A DNA stretch of 64,000 nucleotides from Rhodospirillaceae bacterium. GTDB lineage: Bacteria > Pseudomonadota > Alphaproteobacteria > Azospirillales > Azospirillaceae. The position numbers and the translations under genes were made by a program. Where the stretch lies: contig JAJUIU010000003.1 of assembly GCA_029267445.1 (NCBI GenBank), positions 62,001 through 126,000 of the forward strand, read 5' to 3'. The first letter of the stretch is position 1. Each line of letters starts with the position of its first letter. The notes under the pieces were generated by a model. It made no database searches, was not told the DNA's origin, and saw nothing but the letters and a program-made list of their open reading frames with translations. Shown piece by piece: positions 34,520 to 43,200 of the stretch.

Positions 34520-36043
34520 TTACGCGGCGTCCTTCAGGGCGGCTTCCTGCCGTCCCCTGTTCAGCGCCAGTCCGGCCAGGGCCCGCCATGTCCGCACGAT
34601 CCGTCGCCCGGTGAGGAACAGGATGACGGCGTAGACGGCGAGACCCGCCCCTGTGGCAAGGCCGCCGCGGACCCACTCGTTCATGTCCGGAGCTGCCCAC
34701 ACGATAACGCCCAGCCAGGCCAGCAGGCCGCTGGTGGAGGCGAAAACGATAGGCAGGCATTCGCGGTAGACCTTGCGGGCGGGGATGCCGGCCTGGCGTT
34801 CCAGCGCCCAGATGTCCAGCGGCGCCGACAGGAGCTGCCGGACCGCGATGCCGAGCGCGGCCGCCTGGATGCCGTAGGGCAGCAGCAGGCCCACCGCCAG
34901 CAGGTTGCCGGCCGCTCCCACGGCGATCAGCGCCATGAACAGGCCGGCCCCGCCGGTGCCCCGGATCACCGCCCCGCAGAAGCTGCCCAGCACAACCGCC
35001 GGGCTGGTGGCGATCACCAGGGCCAGCGCCTGTCCCGACGCCAGCCAGCGGGAGCCGAACAGGGTGGAGACCAGCAGCGGCGCGTTCGCCCCGATGGCGA
35101 GCAGCACCGGGATGCTGAGGGCCAGCGCCGCCGGCATGGCCTCCAGGAAGGCCTGCTTCAAACGCTGCCGGTCGCCCTGGATCTTGGCGAAGGCGACGAA
35201 CGCCACCTGCGCCACGGTGCGCGACAGCAGCGTGATCAGCGTCTCGTACAGCCGCATGGCGAAGGCGTAGAGCCCCAGGATCATCGTCCCGGCCAGGAGG
35301 CCGACCAGGAAGCGGTCGGCATGGCTGTAGGCGAACAGCAGCAGCCGGGCCCCGGCCGTCTTCATCGTGAAGGGCAGCAGGTCGGCCGCGGCGGCGCGGC
35401 TGAACCGAAGCGACGGCCGCCATCCGGACGTGTACCACATGATGGCGATGCTGACCGTCTGCTCGACCACGAGCTGACCCAGCAGCGCCCAGGCTCCGGC
35501 CCCCGCCAGGGCGAGGCCGACGCCGGTCAGGCCGCCGCAGATGACGCCCACCAGCGTGCGCAGGGCCAGCTGCTTGAAGCGGAGGGTGCGCATCAGGATG
35601 CCCTGGTGCACGGCGGCCGATCCCGCCCCCGCGATGACGACGCAGCCGGCCCAGATCAGGTCGGCCAGCCCCGGCGCGTCGTACAGCCGTTCCACCGGAA
35701 CGGCGATGGCGGCCAGCACCGCCGCGACCCCGACCCCGCAGCCGAGGCAGATCCAGAAGGCCGCGTTCAGATGTTCCGGCGACACCTCCTCCCGCTGCAC
35801 CACGGCGTCGGCGAGGCCATCGTTGATCACCGCCTGGGCCAGGGTCACGAAGGCGAGCACCAGGGCGAAGACGCCGAAATCCTCCGGAGTCAGCAACCGG
35901 GACAGGACCGCGATGACGGCCAGTGAGGCGACCTGACGGCCCCACATGCCGGTCGCGGACCAGATGGCGCCCGAGATCGCCGCCAAGCGCAATCGCCGGG
36001 GCGCCGCGTTGATCGCCTCCCCGCGAAGTTGGTCAGTCGTCAT
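34520..36043 (-). CDS. Wzx-like oligosaccharide flippase
   Basis: 507 residues from the ATG at 36043 ([15 protein letters not shown]); the ribosome site is weak, and the longer frame to 36190 lacks a better one. About twelve to fourteen membrane helices. Polysaccharide-transport family signs include a [20 protein letters not shown] start, [19 protein letters not shown], and [20 protein letters not shown]. Proteins of this type move undecaprenyl-linked repeat units across the inner membrane. It lies directly upstream of rfbF on the same strand and beside sugar-modifying genes, so it probably exports the glycan built with CDP-glucose-derived sugars. Confidence 0.9.
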   Translation of the reverse strand: MTTDQLRGEAINAAPRRLRLAAISGAIWSATGMWGRQVASLAVIAVLSRLLTPEDFGVFALVLAFVTLAQAVINDGLADAVVQREEVSPEHLNAAFWICLGCGVGVAAVLAAIAVPVERLYDAPGLADLIWAGCVVIAGAGSAAVHQGILMRTLRFKQLALRTLVGVICGGLTGVGLALAGAGAWALLGQLVVEQTVSIAIMWYTSGWRPSLRFSRAAAADLLPFTMKTAGARLLLFAYSHADRFLVGLLAGTMILGLYAFAMRLYETLITLLSRTVAQVAFVAFAKIQGDRQRLKQAFLEAMPAALALSIPVLLAIGANAPLLVSTLFGSRWLASGQALALVIATSPAVVLGSFCGAVIRGTGGAGLFMALIAVGAAGNLLAVGLLLPYGIQAAALGIAVRQLLSAPLDIWALERQAGIPARKVYRECLPIVFASTSGLLAWLGVIVWAAPDMNEWVRGGLATGAGLAVYAVILFLTGRRIVRTWRALAGLALNRGRQEAALKDAA

Positions 36044-36388
36044 TCCGGCGGAAATCCCTTCGACACTGGGCCCGTCGCGCGATGCCGGTCCGCTCGCGCG
36101 TCTGCGCGGCTCGGCCGGTGTGGCGAGCCGGACCCACAACGAACACGTCAGGCGGACCATGGTTGCCTGCCGGACGGGGGAAACGTCCAATTCGATTCAG
36201 GTCTGTTGCCAATCCAGATAGGATTAGCCTGAGATGAAGGATAGTTGATGTCGAATTCGGAGTAGGGAACGCCGCGAGATTACGCCAAATGCCGGCCTGA
36301 AACTGGATCTCTCCCTGGTGTAAGGAACCGGGTGGACGGAGCCGAGTTGCTTCATGGACTCACCCTTTCCGGCTGGAGGACGGCGTTC
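36044..36388. other. Divergent intergenic region of the glycan cluster
   Basis: 345 bases between the flippase (minus) and the epimerase (plus). The part around 36185-36260 is less GC-rich than its surroundings and probably holds both promoters; a small AATCC/GGATT repeat lies near 36211. No gene and no convincing -35/-10 pair seen. Confidence 0.4.
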
Positions 36389-37459
36389 ATGCGCATTTTA
36401 TTGACCGGATCGGACGGATATATTGGGGCCCGGATGGGTCCTTATCTGCTGAGCGCGGGGTACGACGTCCGAGGGGTCGATGCCGGATACTACCGTGCCG
36501 GCTGGCTCTACAATGATGCGGAGCGCCGACCCGAGACCGTGACCCGCGACATCCGGGACCTCCAGCTCGAGGATTTCCAGGGCATCGACGCCGTGGTCCA
36601 TCTGGCGGAGCTGTCCAACGATCCGCTCGGCGCCCACGATCGCGAGAACACCTACGACATAAACTTCAAGGGTACCGTGAGGCTGGCCCTGCTGGCGAAG
36701 AAGGCGGGCGTGAAGCGGTTCGTCTACGCCTCATCGTGCAGCGTCTATGGCCGGGGCAATGGCGGTGGTGCCCCGCTGGACGAGACCGCACCGGTCGATC
36801 CCCTGACCGCCTACGCCGAATGCAAGGTCCTGTCGGAGCGGAGCCTGCTCGACCTCGCCGACAGCGATTTCACTGTCACCTTCCTGCGCAACGCCACCGC
36901 CTTCGGCGCCTCGCCGCGCATGCGGTTCGACATCGTGCTGAACAATCTCGCTGGGCTGGCCTGGACGCGGCGGGAGATCGCCATGACCAGCGACGGCTCC
37001 CCCTGGCGCCCGCTGGTCCATGTGCTGGACATCTGCAAGGCCTTCGCGCTCACCCTGAAAGCGGATGCGGACCGGGTCCAGGGGCAGGTCTTCAACGTCG
37101 GCGCCAACCATCAGAACTACCGGGTGCGGGACATCGCCAACATCGTCGCGGCCGAGTTCCGGGGTTGCGCCCTGTCGTTCGGCGAGCCGGGGCAGGACAA
37201 CCGCAGCTACCGCGTCGCCTTCGACCGGATCCGCCAGCACCTCGACGGCTTCGAGTGCGACCATTCCGCCGAGTATGGCGCCGCCGAGCTGCGCGCGGTG
37301 TTCGAGCACATCGGCCTGACGGGTGAGCAGTTCAACGCCGCCGCCTTCACCCGGCTGTCGGCGCTGAAGCAGCTCCAGCAGTCCGGCCAGATCGACGAGC
37401 GCTTCTATTTCCGGGATATCGCCCGGCCGCTTCAGCTCCGGCGCACGGCGGCCGCCTGA
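36389..37459 (+). CDS. NAD-dependent epimerase/dehydratase for NDP-sugars
   Basis: 356 residues from the ATG at 36389 (GGAGG about ten bases upstream). Extended SDR: LLTGSDGYIGARM at the N-terminus, VVHLAELSNDPLG, YASSCSVYGRG (catalytic Ser/Thr region) and the Tyr/Lys motif AYAECKVLSER; a LRNATAFGASPRMRFDIVLN stretch and a WRPLVHVLDICKAF strand follow, as in many sugar-nucleotide epimerase/dehydratases. First of a same-strand set with the DUF4910 and C-methyltransferase genes. By position it may act after RfbF on CDP-glucose or on its keto product, but it is not the classical RfbG. Confidence 0.9.
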   Translation: MRILLTGSDGYIGARMGPYLLSAGYDVRGVDAGYYRAGWLYNDAERRPETVTRDIRDLQLEDFQGIDAVVHLAELSNDPLGAHDRENTYDINFKGTVRLALLAKKAGVKRFVYASSCSVYGRGNGGGAPLDETAPVDPLTAYAECKVLSERSLLDLADSDFTVTFLRNATAFGASPRMRFDIVLNNLAGLAWTRREIAMTSDGSPWRPLVHVLDICKAFALTLKADADRVQGQVFNVGANHQNYRVRDIANIVAAEFRGCALSFGEPGQDNRSYRVAFDRIRQHLDGFECDHSAEYGAAELRAVFEHIGLTGEQFNAAAFTRLSALKQLQQSGQIDERFYFRDIARPLQLRRTAAA

Positions 37460-37496
37460 GCCGGCCGCCGCGACGCGCGTTTGGCGAAGGGATCGC

Positions 37497-38837
37497 ATGG
37501 ACAGTCTGCACCAGGACGGGCCGGCACTGACGCCGGCCGCCACGGAACCGTCGCGGATGATGGATGTCGTTCGCGACCTCTACCCGATCTGCCGCAGCAT
37601 CACGGGCGAGGGGCTGCGCGCCACCCTGCGCTACATCGCGGATCGCGTCCCGATGGAGATCGTGGAGGTGCCGTCGGGCACCCCGATCTTCGACTGGACG
37701 GTGCCGGACGAGTGGACCCTCCGCGAGGCCTACATCGCCGACATGGCGGGGAACCGCCTCGTCGATGTCCGCAGGCATAGCCTGCACATCCTGCAGTACA
37801 GCGTGCCGGTCGACCGGGTGGTGCCGCGCGCGGAGCTGGCGAAGCACGTCCATACCCTGCCCGACCAGCCGGACCTGATCCCTTACCGCACGGCCTATTT
37901 CGCCCGCACCTGGGGCTTTTGCCTGAGCCACCGCCAGTGGGAGTCGATGCGGGACGCGGAGTACCGGGTCGTCGTGGACAGCGACATCGCGCCCGGCGCC
38001 GTCTCCTACGGGGAGCTGCTGGTGCGCGGGCGCTCGGAGGCGGAGTATCTGATCTCCGCCCACTCCTGCCATCCCAGCCTCGCCAACGACAACCTGTCCA
38101 GCGCGGCCGTGGGCATCGAGCTCGCCCGCCACCTGCTGGACCTCGCCGAAGCCGGGCTGCTGAACCGCAGCTACCGTTTCCTGTTCGCCCCCGGCATGAT
38201 CGGCGCGCTCACCTGGCTGGCGCGGAACGAGTCGCATCTCGGCCGGGTCCGGGGCGGCCTCACGCTGTCCTGCCTGGGCGACGCCGGCCCGCACCACTTC
38301 AAGCGCACCAAGGCCGGGGGCTCGACGGTGGACAAGGCGGTCGCCATCGCCTTCCGCGACGCCGGCGCGCCGGTGACCATGCTGCCCTTCACGCCCTTTG
38401 GCTATGACGAGCGCCAGTACAACTCGCCCGGCATCAACCTGCCGGTCGGCTGCCTGATGCGCTCGCCGAACGGCACCTTCGCCGAGTACCACACCTCGGC
38501 CGACAATCCGGATTTCCTGTCGGAGGCGGCGTTGCAGGGATCCCTCGACCGGCTGAAGGAGATCGTCGCCATCCTGGACGCCGACGCCCGGTACGTCCGC
38601 ACCGATGGCCGGGGCGAGCCCCAGCTCGGCCGGCGCGGCCTCTACCGGCAGATCAGCGGCCAGGCGGCCGGCGGCGGCTCGCTCCAGGACAGCATGATGT
38701 GGGTGCTCAACCTCGCCGACGGGGACCACAGCCTGATCGACATGGCGGAGCGATCCGGCAAGCCGTTCGCCGAACTGCTGCGGGCCGCCACCCTCGCCCG
38801 CGAGGCCGACCTGATCCGCGCCGCCGCGGACGCATGA
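37497..38837 (+). CDS. DUF4910-type aminopeptidase-like protein
   Basis: 446 residues, ATG at 37497. Signs of the DUF4910/DUF2172 family, related to zinc aminopeptidases: DLYPICRSITGEGLRATLRY at the start, IFDWTVPDEW, a metal-site-like SAHSCHPSLANDNLSSAAVG (His and Asp), GYDERQYNSPGINLPVGCLM and FAEYHTSADNPDFL. A winged-helix-like C-terminal tail follows (HSLIDMAERSGKPFAELL). Members recur in lipopolysaccharide and capsule clusters although no peptide substrate is known there; some role in sugar or amino-sugar modification is suspected. No signal peptide, so cytoplasmic. Confidence 0.85.
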   Translation: MDSLHQDGPALTPAATEPSRMMDVVRDLYPICRSITGEGLRATLRYIADRVPMEIVEVPSGTPIFDWTVPDEWTLREAYIADMAGNRLVDVRRHSLHILQYSVPVDRVVPRAELAKHVHTLPDQPDLIPYRTAYFARTWGFCLSHRQWESMRDAEYRVVVDSDIAPGAVSYGELLVRGRSEAEYLISAHSCHPSLANDNLSSAAVGIELARHLLDLAEAGLLNRSYRFLFAPGMIGALTWLARNESHLGRVRGGLTLSCLGDAGPHHFKRTKAGGSTVDKAVAIAFRDAGAPVTMLPFTPFGYDERQYNSPGINLPVGCLMRSPNGTFAEYHTSADNPDFLSEAALQGSLDRLKEIVAILDADARYVRTDGRGEPQLGRRGLYRQISGQAAGGGSLQDSMMWVLNLADGDHSLIDMAERSGKPFAELLRAATLAREADLIRAAADA

Positions 38838-38889
38838 ACCGGCCCATGAGCGGCCCCGTGACCCAACGACCAATCCCAGGGAGAACCGC

Positions 38890-40164
38890 GTGACCAAGAT
38901 CGTCACCTGCCGGTCCTGCGGCAGCGACCGCCTGACCACCTTCCTCGATCTCGGGCTCCAGCCCATCGCCAACGCCCTGGTCGAGCCGGACCGCGTCGGC
39001 CAGCCGGAGGACCGCTACCCGCTGGAGGTGGCCCACTGCGCCGACTGCGCCCTGGTGCAGGTGACGGAGAGTCTGCCGCCGGAGGTGCTGTTCGGCCGCG
39101 ACTATCCCTACTTCTCCTCCTTCTCCCCGGCCCTGCTGAAGCACAGCCGGGACCATGCCCTGGCCCTGATCGCGGAGCGCGGCCTGGGCCCGGACAGCCT
39201 CGTCGTCGAGGTCGCCAGCAACGACGGCTATCTTCTGAAGAACTTCGTGGAGCGGGGGGTCCCGGTGCTCGGGATCGATCCCGCCGAGGGCCCGGCGCGG
39301 GCGGCCGTGGCGGCCGGTGTGGAGACCTTGAACACCTTCTTCGACCGAGCGCTGGCCGAGCGGCTGGCGGGGGAGGGGCGGCGGGCCGACGTGATCCTGG
39401 CCAACAACGTGGCCGCCCATGTGGACGGCATCAACGCCTTCGTCGCCGGCTTCGCGCCGCTGCTGAAGGATGACGGCATCGTCGAGATCGAGGTCGCCTA
39501 TCTGCTCGACCTGGTCGAGAGCTGCGCCTTCGACACGATCTACCACGAGCACGTCTTCTATCATTCGCTGACGGCGCTCGAGCCCTTGTTCCAGCGCCAC
39601 GGTCTGCACATGAACGATGTTGAGCGGCTGGACATTCATGGCGGCTCGATCCGGGTCCGCTTCTCCAGGCACCCCGGCAAGACCGACCGGCTGCTCGCTC
39701 AGCTGGGGGAGGAGAGCCGCCTCGGCATGGCTGGGATCGGCTTCTACGCAGACTTCGCCGACCGTGTGGCCGCCGTCGGCCGCGACCTGCGCGCCCTGGT
39801 CGGCCGGCTCCGGGCCGAGGGTGCCCGCATCGCCGCTTATGGTGCCGCCGCCAAGGGGGCAACGCTGCTGAATTATGCCGGGCTCACGGCGGCGGAGCTC
39901 GCCTACGTCGTGGACCGCAACACCCACAAGGTCGGCAAGTACATGCCCGGCACGGGGCTGGAGATCCGGCCCGTCGAGGCGCTGCGGGAGGACCGGCCCG
40001 ACTATCTGCTGCTGCTCGCCTGGAACTTCGGGCGGGAGATCATGCGCCAGAACCAGGATTTCGCCGACGCCGGCGGGCGCTTCATCCTGCCCGTGCCGGA
40101 ACCCCGCATCGTCTCCGGCGTGGACGAGGTGCGCGGCGCCAAGATCGGCACGGTGGCGGCCTGA
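38890..40164 (+). CDS. Zinc-binding SAM-dependent sugar C-methyltransferase
   Basis: 424 residues, GTG at 38890 with AGGGAG just upstream. Three parts: an N-terminal zinc-binding domain (CRSCGS at about 6-11 and HCADCALVQV near 50-60, with FLDLGLQPIANAL between), a central Methyltransf_13-type fold (VVEVASNDGYLLKNFVERGV, DVILANNVAAHVDGINAF, EIEVAYLLDLVESCAFDTIY) and a C-terminal Methyltransf_14 domain (IAAYGAAAKGATLLNYAGL). This is the architecture of enzymes that C-methylate 4-keto-deoxysugars in the cytoplasm. The keto sugar could come from the epimerase/dehydratase two genes earlier. Confidence 0.92.
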   Translation: MTKIVTCRSCGSDRLTTFLDLGLQPIANALVEPDRVGQPEDRYPLEVAHCADCALVQVTESLPPEVLFGRDYPYFSSFSPALLKHSRDHALALIAERGLGPDSLVVEVASNDGYLLKNFVERGVPVLGIDPAEGPARAAVAAGVETLNTFFDRALAERLAGEGRRADVILANNVAAHVDGINAFVAGFAPLLKDDGIVEIEVAYLLDLVESCAFDTIYHEHVFYHSLTALEPLFQRHGLHMNDVERLDIHGGSIRVRFSRHPGKTDRLLAQLGEESRLGMAGIGFYADFADRVAAVGRDLRALVGRLRAEGARIAAYGAAAKGATLLNYAGLTAAELAYVVDRNTHKVGKYMPGTGLEIRPVEALREDRPDYLLLLAWNFGREIMRQNQDFADAGGRFILPVPEPRIVSGVDEVRGAKIGTVAA

Positions 40165-40235
40165 GCGTGAAGCGACTTGTAGGCCCGCTCCGCAGGATGT
40201 AAGACTGGCGCAGATTACAGCCTGGAGGTGCGGTT

Positions 40236-41129
40236 TTGCGGCGGGGCATGCGGGCCAGGTTTGCGGCGTTTGCCATTCTGGTCACGCTCACCGTCATGTC
40301 CGGCTCCACCCTGGCCGACACTCCCCTGATCGAGGCCTGCGAGGATGAGGTCGTTCATTCACGCGATGCCGGCCGCCTCCGGCATGCTGACACCGAGCTT
40401 ATCCTCGATCGTGGCGCTGATGCCGGCGCTCTCGTGTATGTGGGTGTCTTCCATACCCGTGATGCGGGTCATCGCCAGTACGCCCGGATCGAGGAGCTGG
40501 TCGAGATACACCGGCCAACCATGATGTTCTTCGAAGGAACTGGCTCGGGCTTCTCCCCTGAACGCAACGAAACGATCCGGCGGCGTGGTGAACCATCATT
40601 CGTGCGGCTTCTTGCGTCAAAGGCGGGCACGCCCGCCAAGAGCCTCGAACCGCTCGAGGAAGACACTCTGGCCCACTTGGCCCGTCACTTCCCGGCCGAC
40701 CAGATCTTCCTCTTCACAATGCTGCGCAATGTCGTCGGCGCGCGGTTCCAGGCCGGCATTCCAAGCGACAGGCTTGAGCAAACCATGGAGTTCCAGCTGG
40801 TCGCGCTCGCCGACGCGGCGCTACGTGCGGGCATCGAGCCCCCTTTCCGTGATCTGGAGGGTCTTCAACATGCCTATCTCCGATACTGGAAGGTCGGCAG
40901 CTGGCGGGACGCGAGCCGCGAGTGGTTCAATCCAATGGTGCCGTCGGAACAGACCGGTGGCCTGTTCACCAACGACATCAACGCGGTCGAAAGCCACTTC
41001 AGGAACCTGCACATGTATCGTGTGCTGGCGGCGGCTGTCCTGGCCGGCGAACGCGTCCTCGCCGTGGTCGGTCGCACACACGTGACACTTCAGGCGGCCG
41101 CGCTGCGCTGCGCGCTGGCCGCCAAGTGA
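40236..41129 (+). CDS. TraB/GumN-like secreted protein
   Basis: 297 residues if translation starts at the TTG at 40236, which has GGAGG at ideal distance; an ATG at 40248 is the alternative. A signal peptide runs to about residue 27 (STLADT). Two GxxH motifs, the hallmark of the TraB/PrgY/TIKI/GumN superfamily, are present: YVGVFHTRDAG near residue 70 and VVGRTHVTLQ near the C-terminus, with a conserved acidic block MFFEGTGSG between. Some TIKI relatives are metal-dependent proteases; bacterial GumN is of unknown function and found beside exopolysaccharide genes, as here. Codon third positions look less GC-rich than neighbours. The stop abuts the stop of the GT2 gene. Confidence 0.65.
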   Translation: MRRGMRARFAAFAILVTLTVMSGSTLADTPLIEACEDEVVHSRDAGRLRHADTELILDRGADAGALVYVGVFHTRDAGHRQYARIEELVEIHRPTMMFFEGTGSGFSPERNETIRRRGEPSFVRLLASKAGTPAKSLEPLEEDTLAHLARHFPADQIFLFTMLRNVVGARFQAGIPSDRLEQTMEFQLVALADAALRAGIEPPFRDLEGLQHAYLRYWKVGSWRDASREWFNPMVPSEQTGGLFTNDINAVESHFRNLHMYRVLAAAVLAGERVLAVVGRTHVTLQAAALRCALAAK

Positions 41130-42164
41130 TCACCCCATCGCCGCCACGCGCCGTCCTTCGGGTTCGGCCGCCCTCGGGCGCATGATGCCGCCGAGGCGCG
41201 GAATCGGCCGGCCCCGGCGCAGCAACACGGTGTGCTCCGCCATCAGCGCCGGATCGGCGGTGCGGTGCAGGCGCGGCCGGAACCAGAGCGCCGACAGGGT
41301 GCCAGCGAACAGGGCCCGGGCGGCCGCCAGATTGCCCCTGGCCAAGGCCCGCAGGAACTGCCCGCCGGCACCCCAGGCGCACTCCAGCGCGGACCAGAAG
41401 CCGTAATACCGCATCCGGATATAGACGTTGTTCCGGCACTTGTGCCGCATCAGGCGCAGGCGCGCCGGATCGGTCTCCGTCATCGGGCTGACGGGCTTGG
41501 CGATCTTGCGCAGGTGCACGGCGCGGCTCGCCCCGATCATGAAAGCCGGCAGTTCGGCGGTGACCCGGAGCGTGAAGTCCGAATCCTCGCCCCACATGTA
41601 GAAGTCCGGGGCCGACGGCGCGAACCGGTCCAGGGTCGTCCGCGGCACCAGGGTGGAGGTCAGGGCCGCCTTGCTGATGGCGACGATGCCGTCCTTCAGC
41701 AGCCGCTCCCAGTCGGGATAGTTCGTGCCGTCGGTACGCCAGGCGACCTCGGGCGTGTTCTGCGACCGCCCGTCCTCGCCCACCACCCGGCTCTGCAGAT
41801 AACCGATGCCCTCGACGGGCGGCAGCTTCGGCAGGGCGGCCAGCATGGTCTCCAGGCAGTCCGGGTCGGGCAGGACGTCGTCGTCCATCACCCAGACCCA
41901 GTCGGCACCTCCGGCGTGGGCGTAGGACATGCCCTGCCAGAAGCCCCGCGCGGGGCCGCGGTTCGGCTCCAGCCGGACATAATCCACGCGGGACAGGTCC
42001 AGGCCCGAGGCGAGCAGCTTCTCGTAGGTCCCGTCCGTCGAACCGTTGTCCAGCAGCACGATCGCGTCGACCTGACGCGTCTGCGCCAGCAGGGCCTGGA
42101 TCGTAAGGGAGAGAAGGTCGAAGCGGTTGTAGGTGACGACCAGGGCGGCAACCGTCTGGCTCAT
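41130..42164 (-). CDS. Glycosyltransferase family 2 (GlfT2/rhamnosyltransferase type)
   Basis: 344 residues from the ATG at 42164 (GAGGAG upstream). GT-A fold: VAALVVTYNRFDLLSLTIQA, LLDNGSTDGTYEKL, a WVWVMDDDVLPDPDCLETML stretch holding the DxD metal/sugar-nucleotide motif, and PDFYMWGEDSDFTLRV with the catalytic-base region (ED-D). The C-terminal 80 residues are basic and amphipathic, suggesting membrane association. It would add a sugar to the lipid-linked glycan of this cluster; donor unknown. Confidence 0.92.
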   Translation of the reverse strand: MSQTVAALVVTYNRFDLLSLTIQALLAQTRQVDAIVLLDNGSTDGTYEKLLASGLDLSRVDYVRLEPNRGPARGFWQGMSYAHAGGADWVWVMDDDVLPDPDCLETMLAALPKLPPVEGIGYLQSRVVGEDGRSQNTPEVAWRTDGTNYPDWERLLKDGIVAISKAALTSTLVPRTTLDRFAPSAPDFYMWGEDSDFTLRVTAELPAFMIGASRAVHLRKIAKPVSPMTETDPARLRLMRHKCRNNVYIRMRYYGFWSALECAWGAGGQFLRALARGNLAAARALFAGTLSALWFRPRLHRTADPALMAEHTVLLRRGRPIPRLGGIMRPRAAEPEGRRVAAMG

Positions 42165-42526
42165 GATCTCCTCTGGGCGCATCGCCCGCAGGTTGGGGCC
42201 GGGCTTCCGGTCACGCGGAATTCGCGGCGCGTCCAGGAACTCTGATCCTCCGGCCCCGGCGGGCGAAGCATGCAGGCGGATGAACCACTTAGGAGACAGC
42301 CACCTGGACTTTGCAACGGATCGCCCCGCCGGAACGCGCCGTCCCGTCCCCTGTTTGTCACAGGACCGATTAGGGTGGTAACGCGCGCGGACGGCGCGTG
42401 GTTGCAAGGCCGGAGTACCCACCCGCCCGACTGTTGCCATTCCGCAACGCCCCGGCGCTGTATCGGACACTTGACGCTGTGCATCACGCATCCGATGCTT
42501 GATGCACAAGTTCACCGGGCCCAATC
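42165..42526. other. Intergenic region between the GT2 gene and vapBC
   Basis: 362 bases of GC-rich DNA with no supported gene. Holds the GT2 leader and, at its right end, the probable vapBC promoter and operator. Nothing else recognised. Confidence 0.4.
42471..42508 (+). promoter_or_regulatory. Putative vapBC promoter and autoregulatory operator
   Basis: TTGACG at 42471-42476 and GATGCT at 42494-42499 are spaced by 17 bases as weak -35/-10 boxes. A perfect 9-bp inverted repeat TGTGCATCA (42478-42486) / TGATGCACA (42500-42508) overlaps them and lies 18 bases before the antitoxin start, the usual place for an operator bound by antitoxin or the toxin-antitoxin complex. Confidence 0.55.
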
Positions 42527-42751
42527 ATGCGGACAACACTGAAACTGGATGATGATGTGCTCCAGGCGGCCCGCGCCGTGGCGGAGCGGGACGGTCGAAC
42601 CCTGGGGGAAGTCGTCTCGGCGCTCGCGCGGCAGGGGCTTCGTCGGGCGGAGGTTGGGCCGGTGCGGAACGGGATCCCGCTTCTGCCTGCGCGGGGCGGC
42701 AGTCCCGTAACGCTGGATCTGGTCAACAGGCTGCGTGACGAGATGCCGTGA
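42527..42751 (+). CDS. vapB: VapB-type antitoxin
   Basis: 74 residues, ATG at 42527. Begins with the ribbon-helix-helix pattern MRTTLKLDDDVLQAARAVAE, then GRTLGEVVSALARQGLRR, and a flexible C-terminus that would wrap the toxin. Overlaps the toxin gene by GTGA, the common type II arrangement. It probably binds the palindrome just upstream and represses its own operon. Confidence 0.87.
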   Translation: MRTTLKLDDDVLQAARAVAERDGRTLGEVVSALARQGLRRAEVGPVRNGIPLLPARGGSPVTLDLVNRLRDEMP

Positions 42752-43179
42752 CCATCTACCTGCTCGACGTCAATGTCCTGGTCGCCCTGGTCGATCCGAA
42801 CCACGTCCAACATGAACCGGCGCACGCGTGGTTCACACGGGTCGGCAGGAACGGGTGGGCGACCTGCCCTCTGACCGAGAACGGCCTGCTCCGCGTCGTC
42901 GGTAACCCGCGCTACCCGAACTCTCCCGGCTCTCCTTCACAAGTGGCCGACATCCTGGCCGGTCTCCGCATGGCGCCGGGCCATCGGTTCTGGTCCGATG
43001 ACATCAGCCTTGTCGATGAGGGCCGGATAGACCGGTCCCGCCTCCTCGCCCACGCCCAGGTGACGGACAGTTACCTTCTGGCCCTCGCCAAGGCGAAGGG
43101 CGGCAAGCTCGCCAGCTTCGACCGCAGATTGGTCGTCGACGCCGTGCCCGGCGGCTCCGGAACCCTGCACCTCATCTAG
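42748..43179 (+). CDS. vapC: VapC-type PIN-domain ribonuclease toxin
   Basis: 143 residues from a GTG start overlapping the antitoxin stop. PIN-domain acidic residues are present: Asp in LLDVNVLVALVD, Glu in TENGLLRVVG, Asp in VTDSYLLALAK and Asp in SFDRRL. Such toxins cut tRNA or rRNA when released from the antitoxin. The pair is intact and separate from the second vapBC-like pair at 46890-47545. Confidence 0.9.
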   Translation: MTIYLLDVNVLVALVDPNHVQHEPAHAWFTRVGRNGWATCPLTENGLLRVVGNPRYPNSPGSPSQVADILAGLRMAPGHRFWSDDISLVDEGRIDRSRLLAHAQVTDSYLLALAKAKGGKLASFDRRLVVDAVPGGSGTLHLI

Positions 43180-43200
43180 CCGGTCGGTCCGACCCGCCGC

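Noticed and set aside
34482-35945. Upstream extension of rfbF through the flippase
   Set aside because: Different frame from the flippase on the same strand, Gly/Arg/Pro-rich, and the normal RfbF start at 34481 has GGAGG.
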